A stretch of 64,000 nt of DNA from Levilactobacillus spicheri DSM 15429 (lineage in GTDB: Bacteria > Bacillota > Bacilli > Lactobacillales > Lactobacillaceae), in contig NZ_AZFC01000012.1 of NCBI RefSeq assembly GCF_001435095.1, positions 6,839 to 70,838 on the forward strand. Reading direction: 5' to 3'. Position numbers and translations under genes: made by a program. The notes under the pieces were generated by a model. That model was not told where the DNA came from and made no database searches. It was given only the letters and a program-made list of their open reading frames with translations. The stretch's first letter is position 1. Every line of letters begins with the position of its first letter. Below, piece after piece: positions 7,133-15,173 of this stretch.

Positions 7133-7237
7133 CTAGGGGTGGTAACAAACGATGACCAGGCCCAGCCACCCCAGGCCGATCAGGGCCACCAGGGTGAGGC
7201 CGATGATGAGGTATTTCCAGTCTGAACGGTGCCACAT
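7133..7237 (-). CDS. Small membrane peptide, 34 residues (twin B)
   Basis: The minus strand encodes MWHRSDWKYLIIGL... with one membrane helix containing LIGLGWLGLV and a C-terminal CYHP. It aligns along its whole length with twin A (6832-6939). GAAAGGG lies about 12 bases before the ATG. An upstream leader of about 80 bases contains GGAGAT / ATCTCC inverted repeats, and TATACT at 7324-7329 is a likely -10 box. It is divergent from the ribosomal protection gene at 7475, with overlapping promoter regions. Function unknown. Confidence 0.65.
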   Translation of the reverse strand: MWHRSDWKYLIIGLTLVALIGLGWLGLVIVCYHP

Positions 7238-7474
7238 AAATCGATGAAACCCTTTCTTTAGCGGAGATCCTGACAAGGAGATCTCCCGGGTACCAAATTT
7301 GTTCTCAGGTGAAGCGCTCCCTTTCAGTATAGAACACTTTTAGTGGTTTGACGATAGCTAGTGTAGATTAATTTATGGGCGACACGTCTAAATCGGAAAG
7401 CGGCGCTATTGAATCTTGACGAGCGGATGGCTAAACTAGTGAATATGACTAAGTAAAACGAGGAGACGTGAGAA

Positions 7475-9445
7475 ATGAAACAAATCGTAACGGGCATCGT
7501 GGCCCACGTCGACGCCGGGAAGACCACCCTGTCGGAGGCCTTGCTGTACCGTGCCGGGACGCTCCGGAAGCTGGGGCGGGTGGACAACGGGGATGCCTTC
7601 CTGGACTCCGACGACCTGGAAAAACGGCGGGGCATCACCATCTTTTCCCACCAGGCCGCGCTGCGGTATCGGGACCTGGACCTGACCCTGTTGGACACCC
7701 CGGGACACGTCGACTTCGCCGCGCAAGCCGAGCAGGTCTTGGACGTGCTGGACTACGCCATTCTGGTGGTCTCGGCGACCGACGGCATTCAGGGCTACAC
7801 CCGCACATTGTGGCGGTTATTGGCCCGCTACCAGGTGCCCACGGTGATTTTCGTGAATAAAATGGACGCCGTGACGGCCGACCGCGACCAGATCCTGTCA
7901 CAGTTGCAGACCAGCCTCTCCGCGGGGTGTATTCCCTTTGACACGCAGGCGGATGGCGGCTTAACGGCCGACGCGGTGGAGAACGTGGCGATGCAGGATG
8001 ACCAGGTGCTGGAAGCCTACCTGGACCAGGGGACCCTGTCCGCGGTCACGATTCAGGACCTGATCGCCCGGCGCCGGGTCTTTCCCTGCTACTTCGGTGC
8101 GGCCCTCAAGCTGGACGGCGTCGACGCGTTGCTCCAGGGACTCCACGACTGGACCCGCGTGCCGCAAGTCGCCCCGGAATTTGGCGCGCGGGTCTTTAAG
8201 ATCTCCCACGACGACAAGGGTGAGCGCTTGACCTGGCTGCGCTTGACCGGCGGGACCCTGCGGACCAAGGACGTCTTGCTGGGCGAACAAAAGGCCAATC
8301 AGCTACGCCGGTATAATGGGACCAAGTACACGGTCACGCCCGCCGTGAGTGCTGGTCAGGTCTGCGCGGTACCGGGACTGACGGGGACGACCCCCGGCAT
8401 GGGACTGGGCCACGCGCCGGCCGGGCCCCAGCCACTGATCCAACCGGTGTTGAACTACGCGGTGGACCCGCAAGCTCACGACCTGCAGGTGGTCCTAGCG
8501 GCGTTGCGGGAGCTGGAGGACGAGGATCCCCAGTTGCACGTGTCCTGGTCCAGTCACCTGCAGGAGCTGCGGGTCCAACTGATGGGGACGGTCCAGCTGG
8601 AGGTCCTCCAGCAGTTATTACACGACCGTTTTCACCTGGACGTGGCCTTTGACCAGGGCAGTATCCTGTACCGGGAGACGGTGACCGCGGCAGTCGAGGG
8701 CGTCGGGCACTTCGAGCCCCTGCGTCACTATGCCGAGGTCCACGTGCTGATCCAACCCACCGAGCCGGGCAGCGGGATCACGGTGGCCACGGACTGCAGC
8801 CTCGAGGTCCTCGGCCGCAACTGGCAACACCAGGTGGTGACCAACCTGCAGGCCAAGGAACAGCTGGGGGTCCTGGTGGGCGCACCGCTCACGGACGTCA
8901 AGCTCACGTTGGTCGGCGGTCGGGCCAGCATCGTGCATTCGGTGGGGGGCGACTTCCGGGAGGCCACCTGGCGATCGGTCCGGCAGGGCTTGATGATGGC
9001 GCGCCAACAGGGGCACGCCCAACTGCTGGAGCCCTGGTACCGTTTCCGCTTGGAGGTGGGCCAGGAACAGATCGGGCGGGCGATGACCGACATTCAACGG
9101 ATGAGCGGGACCTTTGAGTCGCCCACGACCAACGCGACGACCGGGGGGGCGACCCTGACCGGCGTGGCGCCGGTGGCCGAGATGCAGGACTACTCCCAGG
9201 AGGTCTACGCCTACACCCACGGCCAGGGACAGCTGGAGTGCGTGGTGGACGGGTACCGCCCGTGCCACAACGCCGAAGAGGTCATTTCGGACCGGGCGTA
9301 CGAGCCCACGGCCGACCTGGAAAACACCCCGGATTCGGTATTCTGCGCCCACGGGGCCGGTTATCCGGTCAAGTGGGACCAGGTGCCGGCAATGGCGCAT
9401 GTCCCGTACGTGTACACGGCCGAGCAACTGCGGGCCTTATCTTAG
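7475..9445 (+). CDS. TetM-type ribosomal protection GTPase (EF-G-like)
   Basis: A 656-residue translation-factor GTPase: AHVDAGKTT (G1, residues 10-18), RRGIT, DTPGHVDF (G3), NKMD (G4), then EF-G-like domains II-V. The size and lack of an EF-G insert match the tetracycline ribosomal protection proteins (TetM/O/P class, about 640 residues) and not the housekeeping EF-G. Family members release tetracycline from the ribosome. Chromosomal relatives in lactobacilli may not confer resistance, so the phenotype is uncertain. GAGGAG lies 10 bases before the ATG. GC content equals that of its neighbours, with no nearby transposon, arguing for long residence. Confidence 0.85.
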   Translation: MKQIVTGIVAHVDAGKTTLSEALLYRAGTLRKLGRVDNGDAFLDSDDLEKRRGITIFSHQAALRYRDLDLTLLDTPGHVDFAAQAEQVLDVLDYAILVVSATDGIQGYTRTLWRLLARYQVPTVIFVNKMDAVTADRDQILSQLQTSLSAGCIPFDTQADGGLTADAVENVAMQDDQVLEAYLDQGTLSAVTIQDLIARRRVFPCYFGAALKLDGVDALLQGLHDWTRVPQVAPEFGARVFKISHDDKGERLTWLRLTGGTLRTKDVLLGEQKANQLRRYNGTKYTVTPAVSAGQVCAVPGLTGTTPGMGLGHAPAGPQPLIQPVLNYAVDPQAHDLQVVLAALRELEDEDPQLHVSWSSHLQELRVQLMGTVQLEVLQQLLHDRFHLDVAFDQGSILYRETVTAAVEGVGHFEPLRHYAEVHVLIQPTEPGSGITVATDCSLEVLGRNWQHQVVTNLQAKEQLGVLVGAPLTDVKLTLVGGRASIVHSVGGDFREATWRSVRQGLMMARQQGHAQLLEPWYRFRLEVGQEQIGRAMTDIQRMSGTFESPTTNATTGGATLTGVAPVAEMQDYSQEVYAYTHGQGQLECVVDGYRPCHNAEEVISDRAYEPTADLENTPDSVFCAHGAGYPVKWDQVPAMAHVPYVYTAEQLRALS

Positions 9446-9449
9446 CGGC

Positions 9450-9512
9450 AAGTGGGTCCCAGGGCGGTTAGCGGACGCCGTTAAGCGAAAGCAGCTGCTC
9501 TGGGGCGCCCGT
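9450..9512 (+). repeat. Dispersed palindromic element, copy 2 (short form)
   Basis: The segment directly after the GTPase gene repeats features of copy 1 at 6656-6766: GGGCGGTTAGC, then GTTAAGCG and CAGCTGC, closed by GGGTCCCAG-like and CTGGGGCGCCC arms. The inner stem of copy 1 is missing. Confidence 0.5.
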
Positions 9513-9542
9513 TTCGGCGCGATTATTCGACAGAGATAACAG

Positions 9543-9583
9543 CAGGACGAAGGGTCTCGATTTGAGGCCCTTCGTCCTGTTTG
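9543..9583 (+). terminator. Intrinsic terminator after ribosomal protection gene
   Basis: AGGACGAAGGG / CCCTTCGTCCT stem with an extra CTC/GAG inner pair, followed by GTTTG. The T-run is short. Confidence 0.7.
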
Positions 9584-9599
9584 TGATCAAAGGGGCTGC

Positions 9600-10547
9600 T
9601 TAGGCGTCTGACGGGGCCGCGGGCGGATCGTAGCGGGCTAGGATTTCCCGGAGCTCTTGCAGGTAGGCGGCCTGCAGGGCGGGTGGCGCGAGGACGTGGA
9701 CGTTGTTTCCCAGCCCCAGCAGGTACTGGACCATGTAGGCGAATTCGTCGGCGTTGTACCCGCCGAACAGGATCGTCTGCCCGTGCTCGGTGTGCAGGTG
9801 CATGTTGGGGTAGCGGTTCTTCTGGACCAGCTCACGGCCCAGCGGGGTCAGGGTGCAGCGGAAGGGCACGTCGTGGTGGTGGGCGTCGTAGTCGCGCCGG
9901 AACCGGTCGAGGGTCGCCCGGTCGTAAACGGCCGGCTCGGCGGAAACGCTGAGGGCGGAAACGGCGTCGCAGCGGGTGATGCCCCAGACGTGCCGGTCCA
10001 GGTCGTACCCGCTAAAAAACCAGATGCCGTGCCGGTAGAGCAGGTCGAACAGCTGTTGCTTGTGGGGGCCGCTCGGCAGGGTCACGGTGACGACCTGCTG
10101 GTCCACGATGGCCGTCAGCAGGTCGCTGAGAAAGGTCGGCGTGTCCAGGTTGGGCACGTTGTAGTAGTGGACCACGGCCTGCAGCTGGCGGACGGTCCGT
10201 TGCTGGGGCACCGGCAGGGTGGCCATCAGCTTGTCGTAGATGGCCCGGTAGGACTTCTCGAACGGGGTGGCCGACAGGAGCGAGAGGGCCTTGATGGCGA
10301 AGAACAGGGCGTTGATCTCCTGACCGTTGAACAGCACCGGGACCCATTGATCCTGCTTGGTCAGCCGGTAGCCCCCGTAGCGGCCCGGTTCCGTGTAGAA
10401 GGTGAGTCCGAGGCCTTCGAGCGCCGTGATGTCGCGCAGGGCGGTGCGTTTGGAGATGTGAAATTCGTTCATGAGGTCCTGAACGTGAAAGCCGGTCTTG
10501 TAACTGAGAAAGATCAATTCTTGGTTGAGTCGTTCAAACTTGGTCAT
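9600..10547 (-). CDS. HTH and WYL domain transcriptional regulator (YafY type)
   Basis: A 315-residue protein. Residues 1-60 form a winged HTH (DLMNEFHISKRTALRDITALEGLGL), and residues about 140-210 hold a WYL-type domain (VTVTLPSGPHKQQLFDLLYRHGIWFFSGYDL), followed by a WCX-like C-terminal part. WYL regulators sense small ligands or nucleic acids. GGAGG lies seven bases before the ATG. It is divergent from the AzoR-like gene, and the 13-base-arm palindrome between them is the likely operator, so it probably controls that flavoprotein and itself. Confidence 0.85.
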   Translation of the reverse strand: MTKFERLNQELIFLSYKTGFHVQDLMNEFHISKRTALRDITALEGLGLTFYTEPGRYGGYRLTKQDQWVPVLFNGQEINALFFAIKALSLLSATPFEKSYRAIYDKLMATLPVPQQRTVRQLQAVVHYYNVPNLDTPTFLSDLLTAIVDQQVVTVTLPSGPHKQQLFDLLYRHGIWFFSGYDLDRHVWGITRCDAVSALSVSAEPAVYDRATLDRFRRDYDAHHHDVPFRCTLTPLGRELVQKNRYPNMHLHTEHGQTILFGGYNADEFAYMVQYLLGLGNNVHVLAPPALQAAYLQELREILARYDPPAAPSDA

Positions 10548-10570
10548 GGGAGGACCTCCGAAAAAAGTTT

Positions 10571-10601
10571 TTTAAAGGTGCCAGGGTTTGGCACCTTTAA
10601 A
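10571..10601. promoter_or_regulatory. Large perfect palindrome, likely operator of the WYL regulator
   Basis: TTTAAAGGTGCCA (10571-10583) and TGGCACCTTTAAA (10589-10601) are perfect 13-base inverted arms with a 5-base spacer. They lie between the divergent regulator and flavoprotein genes, 24 bases upstream of the regulator start. Confidence 0.65.
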
Positions 10602-10651
10602 TTGTAGACTCAAGTCATGGAACAAATCAATGACTAAAGGAGTCTTTTTCG

Positions 10652-11299
10652 ATGAAAACTTTACTGATCAACGCCCACCCCGATTACCAAAACGCCCAAC
10701 ACTACTCGCTGCGCCTGCAGGACCGCTTCCTGGAAAATTACCGGCGGGCCTTTCCGGAACAGACGGTCGACGTCTTGAACCTGTACGGCACCGAACTGCC
10801 CCAGCTGACGACCGACCAGCTCCTGGGGATCTGGCGCAAGCAGGCGGCCCACGTGACGCTGAGCCCGGAGGAAACCCGGCTCTGGGGCCTGAACCAACGG
10901 CTGTTAGGCCAGTTCAAGGCCCACCACCGCATCGTCATTGTGTCGCCGCTGCATAACTTCAACGTGACCGCCCGGCTGAAGGACTACCTGGACAACATCC
11001 TGGTTGCCCGGGAGACCTTCCGGTACACGGCAACGGGGTCGGTGGGTCTGATGACCGACGATTACCGGGTCCTTTTGCTCCAGGCCAGCGGCTCGGTCTA
11101 CACCCGCAACGACCGGTACACGCCGATGGAGTTCTCCCGGCTGTACCTGCAGAAGATGTTCCAGGAGATCATGGGCTTCGACCGGTTTGGCATCGTGCGC
11201 ATCGAGGGGACCCAGACCCACGGCGTTGACGTGTCCGCGGCGGTTCACCAGGGGTTGGTGGATCTGGACGCCCAGTTTGCGCAGTTCTATGCCGACTAG
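10652..11299 (+). CDS. FMN-dependent NAD(P)H:quinone/azo reductase, AzoR-like
   Basis: A 215-residue flavodoxin-fold protein. MKTLLINAHPDYQNAQHYS at the N-terminus is the FMN phosphate-binding strand-loop, and VSPLHNFNVTARLKDYLDNI near residue 97 is the second FMN-contact region typical of AzoR/NAD(P)H dehydrogenase (quinone). These enzymes reduce quinones and azo compounds with two electrons. AAAGGAG lies about 12 bases before the ATG. Divergent from the WYL regulator and separated from it by a palindrome, suggesting induction by an electrophile or quinone; inducer unknown. Confidence 0.85.
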   Translation: MKTLLINAHPDYQNAQHYSLRLQDRFLENYRRAFPEQTVDVLNLYGTELPQLTTDQLLGIWRKQAAHVTLSPEETRLWGLNQRLLGQFKAHHRIVIVSPLHNFNVTARLKDYLDNILVARETFRYTATGSVGLMTDDYRVLLLQASGSVYTRNDRYTPMEFSRLYLQKMFQEIMGFDRFGIVRIEGTQTHGVDVSAAVHQGLVDLDAQFAQFYAD

Positions 11300-11309
11300 G
11301 GTGGCGACC

Positions 11310-11351
11310 AAAAAGACGCACCGCGAATTCATGCTCGCGGTGCGTCTTTTT
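11310..11351. terminator. Bidirectional terminator between convergent genes
   Basis: AAAAAGACGCACCGCGA pairs with TCGCGGTGCGTCTTTTT. It serves the flavoprotein gene and, from the other side, the antitoxin-like gene. Confidence 0.9.
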
Positions 11352-11384
11352 GACGGCTGATTGGGTGAGCCAGGGAGCGCCCAC

Positions 11385-11603
11385 CTAGTTTTCGAGTTCC
11401 ATGAAGGGAACGCCGCGCCCGGTGGCCAGTTTGATGATGGCCTGGGCGGTCTCGAAGTCCTGCTTGCTCATCAGGACCACATCGTCGGCCCCCCCCGTGG
11501 GGCGTAACAGGACCGGACGGTGGGTCGTGGTGACCCGCTGGGCGAGTTCCGTGAATTCCGTTTCAGCAGTGTGATTTTTTAAAGCAGTTGGTTGTTTTGG
11601 CAT
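11385..11603 (-). CDS. Orphan Phd/YefM-type antitoxin-like protein
   Basis: A 72-residue protein with the Phd/YefM pattern: FTELAQRVTTTHRPVLLRPTGGADDVVLMSKQDFETAQAI resembles the usual segment before and including the V-L-(V/M)-S-x-x-D-(Y/F)-E motif. In normal pairs this antitoxin neutralises a RelE or Doc toxin and represses its operon. No toxin gene lies on either side: the downstream neighbour is a terminator and the upstream stretch is non-coding. So it is an orphan antitoxin or a regulator. GGAGG precedes the ATG by eight bases. Confidence 0.7.
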   Translation of the reverse strand: MPKQPTALKNHTAETEFTELAQRVTTTHRPVLLRPTGGADDVVLMSKQDFETAQAIIKLATGRGVPFMELEN

Positions 11604-12046
11604 GATTAAAACCTCCAGTATCTGTACAGTGTTCAGCGTCAGTCACTGCGGCCAATCGTGAATCATGGGTTGGATAGCGGTGGCGCTCATCTATTGATTA
11701 TATAAGAGACGATGGTGGCCAGGGCCCTGGGGCGCCCGGTTAGGGTAGTGAATCACCACAAGTAGTTTGACGGGAAGAAACGAAAATACACAAAAATTAC
11801 TTTAACTAAACAATTAAAATCCACTGCAACCGCCCAACCCACGGTTGCCAAACCGTCTCCAGCGGCCAATTAAGCAACTGGGGTTACCAAACGACCCCTT
11901 CCACTTGTGGTGAGGGGCATTAATGGGGATGATTGAGGGTAGTCAACGGCATCAGGTATTGGGGAGACAATCGTGGTGTCGCGGAGCCTGAATCGTGCTA
12001 GAATTTTGGGGGAGTCGCGTTAAATTTAGGGGATTGGGGGACCATC
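11604..12046. other. Non-coding stretch with a short dispersed repeat
   Basis: No credible gene. It contains an 8-base palindrome CTGTACAG upstream of the antitoxin-like gene, a repeat unit at 11786-11810, and a GCAACCG / CGGTTGC hairpin at about 11826-11848. The remainder shows no feature I can name. Confidence 0.5.
11786..11810 (+). repeat. 25-base dispersed repeat, copy 1
   Basis: AAAAATTACTTTAACTAAA with a preceding ATACA recurs at 49256-49280 with one difference in 25. Both copies lie in long non-coding stretches and a GGGAAGA lies shortly before each. Confidence 0.6.
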
Positions 12047-14062
12047 ATGAAAGGATTATTACGGGGATTCAATGCGTTTACGGCGGGATTACTGGGGTGT
12101 GTCGTGTTTCTGGCGGCCCTGCAGCCCGTGACGACGCTGGGCGATCCGGACTGGCCGCAACCGCTGGTCATGGTCTGCCTGACGGCGGCGTTCTTGATTA
12201 TCTTGAATTGGGTGCGCAAGTGGCTGGCCACCTGGACACCGGCCACGTATCGCAAGGCGTTGTGGGTAATTGGCATTCTGATTGTTCTGGTCCAGTTGGC
12301 GGTGGCCGTCAGCTTCACCGACGCGGCGCGGGCCGACGCCTACTTCGTGCGGAAGCAGGCGATTCAGCTGGCGCAGGGAAACCTGAACTGGAACAACTAC
12401 TTTATGATTTATCCGAACAACGTGAACATTACCTTGATTGAAGCGCTGCTGCTACGGCCCTTACTGGCAATCACGTCCTCGCCGTGGATCATCATGAACG
12501 TCCTGCGGTTTGCCTGGCTGGATACGGGGCTCCTCGCCGGGCTGGCGCTTTTGAAACACTGGCGGAAGTGGCAACCGGGGGCCATCGCTTACCTGACCCT
12601 GTGGCTCATCAGCGTGCCGGTCTACGCGTACGGCCTGTACGCCTACACCGACGTGCTGGTCTTTCCCCTGGTCTTGGATATCCTGGTCCTGGTGCTGTGG
12701 ACGCAGCGGCTACGGGGGCTCAAGCGGTGGCTGGGCGTGTGGGCGACCTTACTCCTGCTGAGCCTAGGAGTCGCCGTGAAAAGCAACATGATCGTTCTGT
12801 GGATCGCCGTGGGCCTGCTGATCCTGCTGCTCTGGTGGCAACGGCAACTGACCGGGCGCCAGGTCGCCGGTTGGGTGGCGAGTGCCTGTGTTCTGCTGGC
12901 GGCCGTCATGGCGGGGATGTCGCTGTGGGGCCATCAGCAGGGGTACCGGCAACAACCAGATACCAAGTTGCCGGCAACTAGCTGGATCGCCATGAGCCTG
13001 AACCCTGGGACCAACGGTGAATACAACCTGAAGGACTTTACCACCGTGCAGCAACAGCCCACGGCAGCGGATAAGCAGGCCGTGGCGTCCTACATGATTC
13101 AGGAACGGTTGGGCCGCATGGGCGTCAGTGGATTCCTGATCCACGTGTCCCGGAAGTTTCGGCTTTTCTGGGCCACGGGTGACTTTGACAGTTTTAAGCT
13201 GACGTCGCAGTGGTTCCACGCGCCCCGGTGGTATCTGACCCACCAGATCAACCTGCAGTTTTGGCTGGTCACCCTGACGCAGGTCGTCTACCTGGCCATG
13301 CTGCTCCAGACCATCTGGGTCCTGTTCTTCCTGAAACGTCCGACCGCGGTCACCAGCTTTTTGGTGCTGATGATGCTGGGGCTGACGGCCTTCCACGTGG
13401 TCATCTGGGAGGTGGAACCGCGGTACGCCTTGCCATTGCTGCCCATCATCATGTTACTGGGGAGCGTGGGGCTGCAGGAGATTCCAATCTGGGACCTCAG
13501 TCCGCGGGTCGTGCGGTCGGGCCGGTGGTTCGCCGTGATTCTGGCGGCCTTCTGTGCGCTGAGCCTGGGGCAGACCAGTCAGGACAACACGACCAGTGAC
13601 AGCGTCGTGGGTCGGCAATGGGCCGGGACCTATATCCGGTACCGAACGCAGGCGCTGGCGCCGGGGCAGCAGATGTCCTGGACGGCCCCGGCACACGGGA
13701 AGAGTAACCGGATTCAGCTGTACCCGCGGGTCAGCGAAGGGCGGGTCGAGGTCACGGTACGGGACCAGACGGGTGTGTTGGCCCGTAAACGGGGTAAGCC
13801 GGCAACTCTGGCCACCACGACCTATCCGCTGACGACGGCCAAACAACTGCGGTTTACCGTGAAAAACGTCGGTAACTTGCCACTACGGTACGGCGTCGCG
13901 GTCGCTGACTACAACCTACACACCGGGGAGGTCACCCCGGATAGCCGGGTCTACCCGCAGTACTACCTGTTACACCACCACGCGCCGCAAGCGTTAACGC
14001 GGACCTGGGAGATTGGACTGGTCGTACTGGTGGTCCTGGTCGGGGTCCTGCTGACGTTGTAG
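12047..14062 (+). CDS. Multi-pass membrane protein, GT-C glycosyltransferase-like
   Basis: A 671-residue protein with roughly 11-12 membrane helices in residues 1-500, a soluble beta-rich region of about 150 residues, and a final helix at the C-terminus. ARADAYFVRKQA near residue 95 places an aspartate in the first outer loop, where GT-C glycosyltransferases hold the catalytic acid, and ANNVNITLIEALLLRP-like loops follow. This suggests transfer of a sugar from a polyprenyl-phosphate donor to a wall glycan or protein. TTGGGGGA lies before the ATG. It stands alone. The family call is from architecture and not a full motif match. Confidence 0.55.
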   Translation: MKGLLRGFNAFTAGLLGCVVFLAALQPVTTLGDPDWPQPLVMVCLTAAFLIILNWVRKWLATWTPATYRKALWVIGILIVLVQLAVAVSFTDAARADAYFVRKQAIQLAQGNLNWNNYFMIYPNNVNITLIEALLLRPLLAITSSPWIIMNVLRFAWLDTGLLAGLALLKHWRKWQPGAIAYLTLWLISVPVYAYGLYAYTDVLVFPLVLDILVLVLWTQRLRGLKRWLGVWATLLLLSLGVAVKSNMIVLWIAVGLLILLLWWQRQLTGRQVAGWVASACVLLAAVMAGMSLWGHQQGYRQQPDTKLPATSWIAMSLNPGTNGEYNLKDFTTVQQQPTAADKQAVASYMIQERLGRMGVSGFLIHVSRKFRLFWATGDFDSFKLTSQWFHAPRWYLTHQINLQFWLVTLTQVVYLAMLLQTIWVLFFLKRPTAVTSFLVLMMLGLTAFHVVIWEVEPRYALPLLPIIMLLGSVGLQEIPIWDLSPRVVRSGRWFAVILAAFCALSLGQTSQDNTTSDSVVGRQWAGTYIRYRTQALAPGQQMSWTAPAHGKSNRIQLYPRVSEGRVEVTVRDQTGVLARKRGKPATLATTTYPLTTAKQLRFTVKNVGNLPLRYGVAVADYNLHTGEVTPDSRVYPQYYLLHHHAPQALTRTWEIGLVVLVVLVGVLLTL

Positions 14063-14237
14063 CGGGTATCTGAAAAATTCTCAGCAAACGTTCAGTTGAA
14101 GGGCCTGTTCGGCAGCGTGATGAAGCGGTATGCTGGTTTCGTCAAGGACGGCGGACGGGCAGCGGTCCGTCGCCCTCGGCAGCCAACGTGATGTTAGTAG
14201 ACGGTTGATGTGAAAATTGTGATTGCAACCTACTCTT

Positions 14238-14270
14238 GAGGCGACCCCACGTGAAAGGGGGCGCCTTTTT
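14238..14270 (+). terminator. Intrinsic terminator
   Basis: AGGCGACCCC / GGGGGCGCCT stem followed by TTTTT. It lies 175 bases after the GT-C-like gene; the bases between hold no reading frame I can support. Confidence 0.75.
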
Positions 14271-14288
14271 GGGGCCCCTGAATGGTCA

Positions 14289-14299
14289 CGTGCTATAAT
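14289..14299 (+). promoter_or_regulatory. Extended -10 promoter of glutamine amidotransferase
   Basis: TGCTATAAT ends at 14299, a consensus extended -10 element. No good -35 is needed for this promoter type. The gene starts at 14365. Confidence 0.6.
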
Positions 14300-14364
14300 G
14301 GGAGCATCTTGGGGATTTGCAGGCGATACCCATAACAGATTGCCGGAGAAGGAAAGGATTCATC

Positions 14365-15039
14365 ATGCGAGTGAACGTGTTGCAACAAACGTCGAACGAA
14401 GGCCCGGGGATGATCGCCGATTGGGCGCAGGCGCGGGGCCATCAGCTGTTCGTCTACCATCCGGACCAGTTCGGACACTTGCCCACGGCCGCGGAAACGG
14501 ACATGCTGGTGATTTTAGGCGGGCCCATGAGCCCGAACGACGACCTGCCATGGATCGCCCAGGAACGCGTCTTAATCAGACAATTGTTGGACCGCCACGT
14601 GCCCTTATTTGGGGCGTGCTTTGGCGCCCAGCAGATTGCGAAGGTTCTGGGCGGTGCGGTGACCAAGGCCCCGGCCAAGGAAGTCGGCTGGGCCCCGGTC
14701 TACCGGCAAACGACCACCATTCCCGGTATCCCCCCAGAGTTGTCGGTGCTGCACTGGCACGAGGAGATGTGTACCATTCCGGCGGGGGGCGAACGCCTCT
14801 TTAGCAGCGAACGGGTCCCCAATCAGGGCTTCGTGTGGGGGCACCACGTTATTGGGCTGCAGTTTCACTTTGAGCCCAAGCCGGCCAACGTGCGGGAAAT
14901 GGTGGTCAACGACTACCCCTACATCGCCGGTTCGGCGCTGGGGCAGACCGCGCAGGAGATTATGACCAGACCCGTCCCACCGGAGAACGCGGCCGCGTTG
15001 TTCACGCTACTGGATTACGTGACGGCACCGGACGACTAA
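14365..15039 (+). CDS. Class I glutamine amidotransferase domain protein
   Basis: A 224-residue stand-alone GATase1. The nucleophile elbow is FGACFGAQQIAKVLGG (Cys near residue 86), the catalytic His is in LQFHFEPKP (near 171) followed by the Glu, and ILGGPMSPND near 52 is the oxyanion region. It resembles GMP-synthase-like amidotransferases without a synthetase partner (GuaA-N-like). The substrate that receives ammonia, or whether it hydrolyses gamma-glutamyl compounds, is unknown. AAGGAAAGGA lies just before the ATG at 14365; an upstream in-frame ATG at 14317 lacks a ribosome site. Confidence 0.8.
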   Translation: MRVNVLQQTSNEGPGMIADWAQARGHQLFVYHPDQFGHLPTAAETDMLVILGGPMSPNDDLPWIAQERVLIRQLLDRHVPLFGACFGAQQIAKVLGGAVTKAPAKEVGWAPVYRQTTTIPGIPPELSVLHWHEEMCTIPAGGERLFSSERVPNQGFVWGHHVIGLQFHFEPKPANVREMVVNDYPYIAGSALGQTAQEIMTRPVPPENAAALFTLLDYVTAPDD

Positions 15040-15052
15040 CCAAAATAATGAT

Positions 15053-15096
15053 AAAAGCGCGTGCCGATGAAAATTTTTCGGCAACGCGCTTTTTTT
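15053..15096 (+). terminator. Intrinsic terminator after amidotransferase
   Basis: AAAGCGCGTGCCGA / TTCGGCAACGCGCTTTT stem followed by a seven-T run. Confidence 0.9.
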
Positions 15097-15173
15097 ACGA
15101 CCACAACATTAAAAAAAGAATATAATACGGTTAAGAAATGGTGAGAAAAAGTCGTTAGAATGGAAGCGGTCAA

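Noticed and set aside
8618-9427. Long minus-strand frame of 269 codons opposite the ribosomal protection gene
   Set aside because: It mirrors the GC-rich third positions of the real gene and has no family pattern or ribosome site. The same holds for many long antisense frames, such as 40696-41667, 21164-22141 and 46281-47108.
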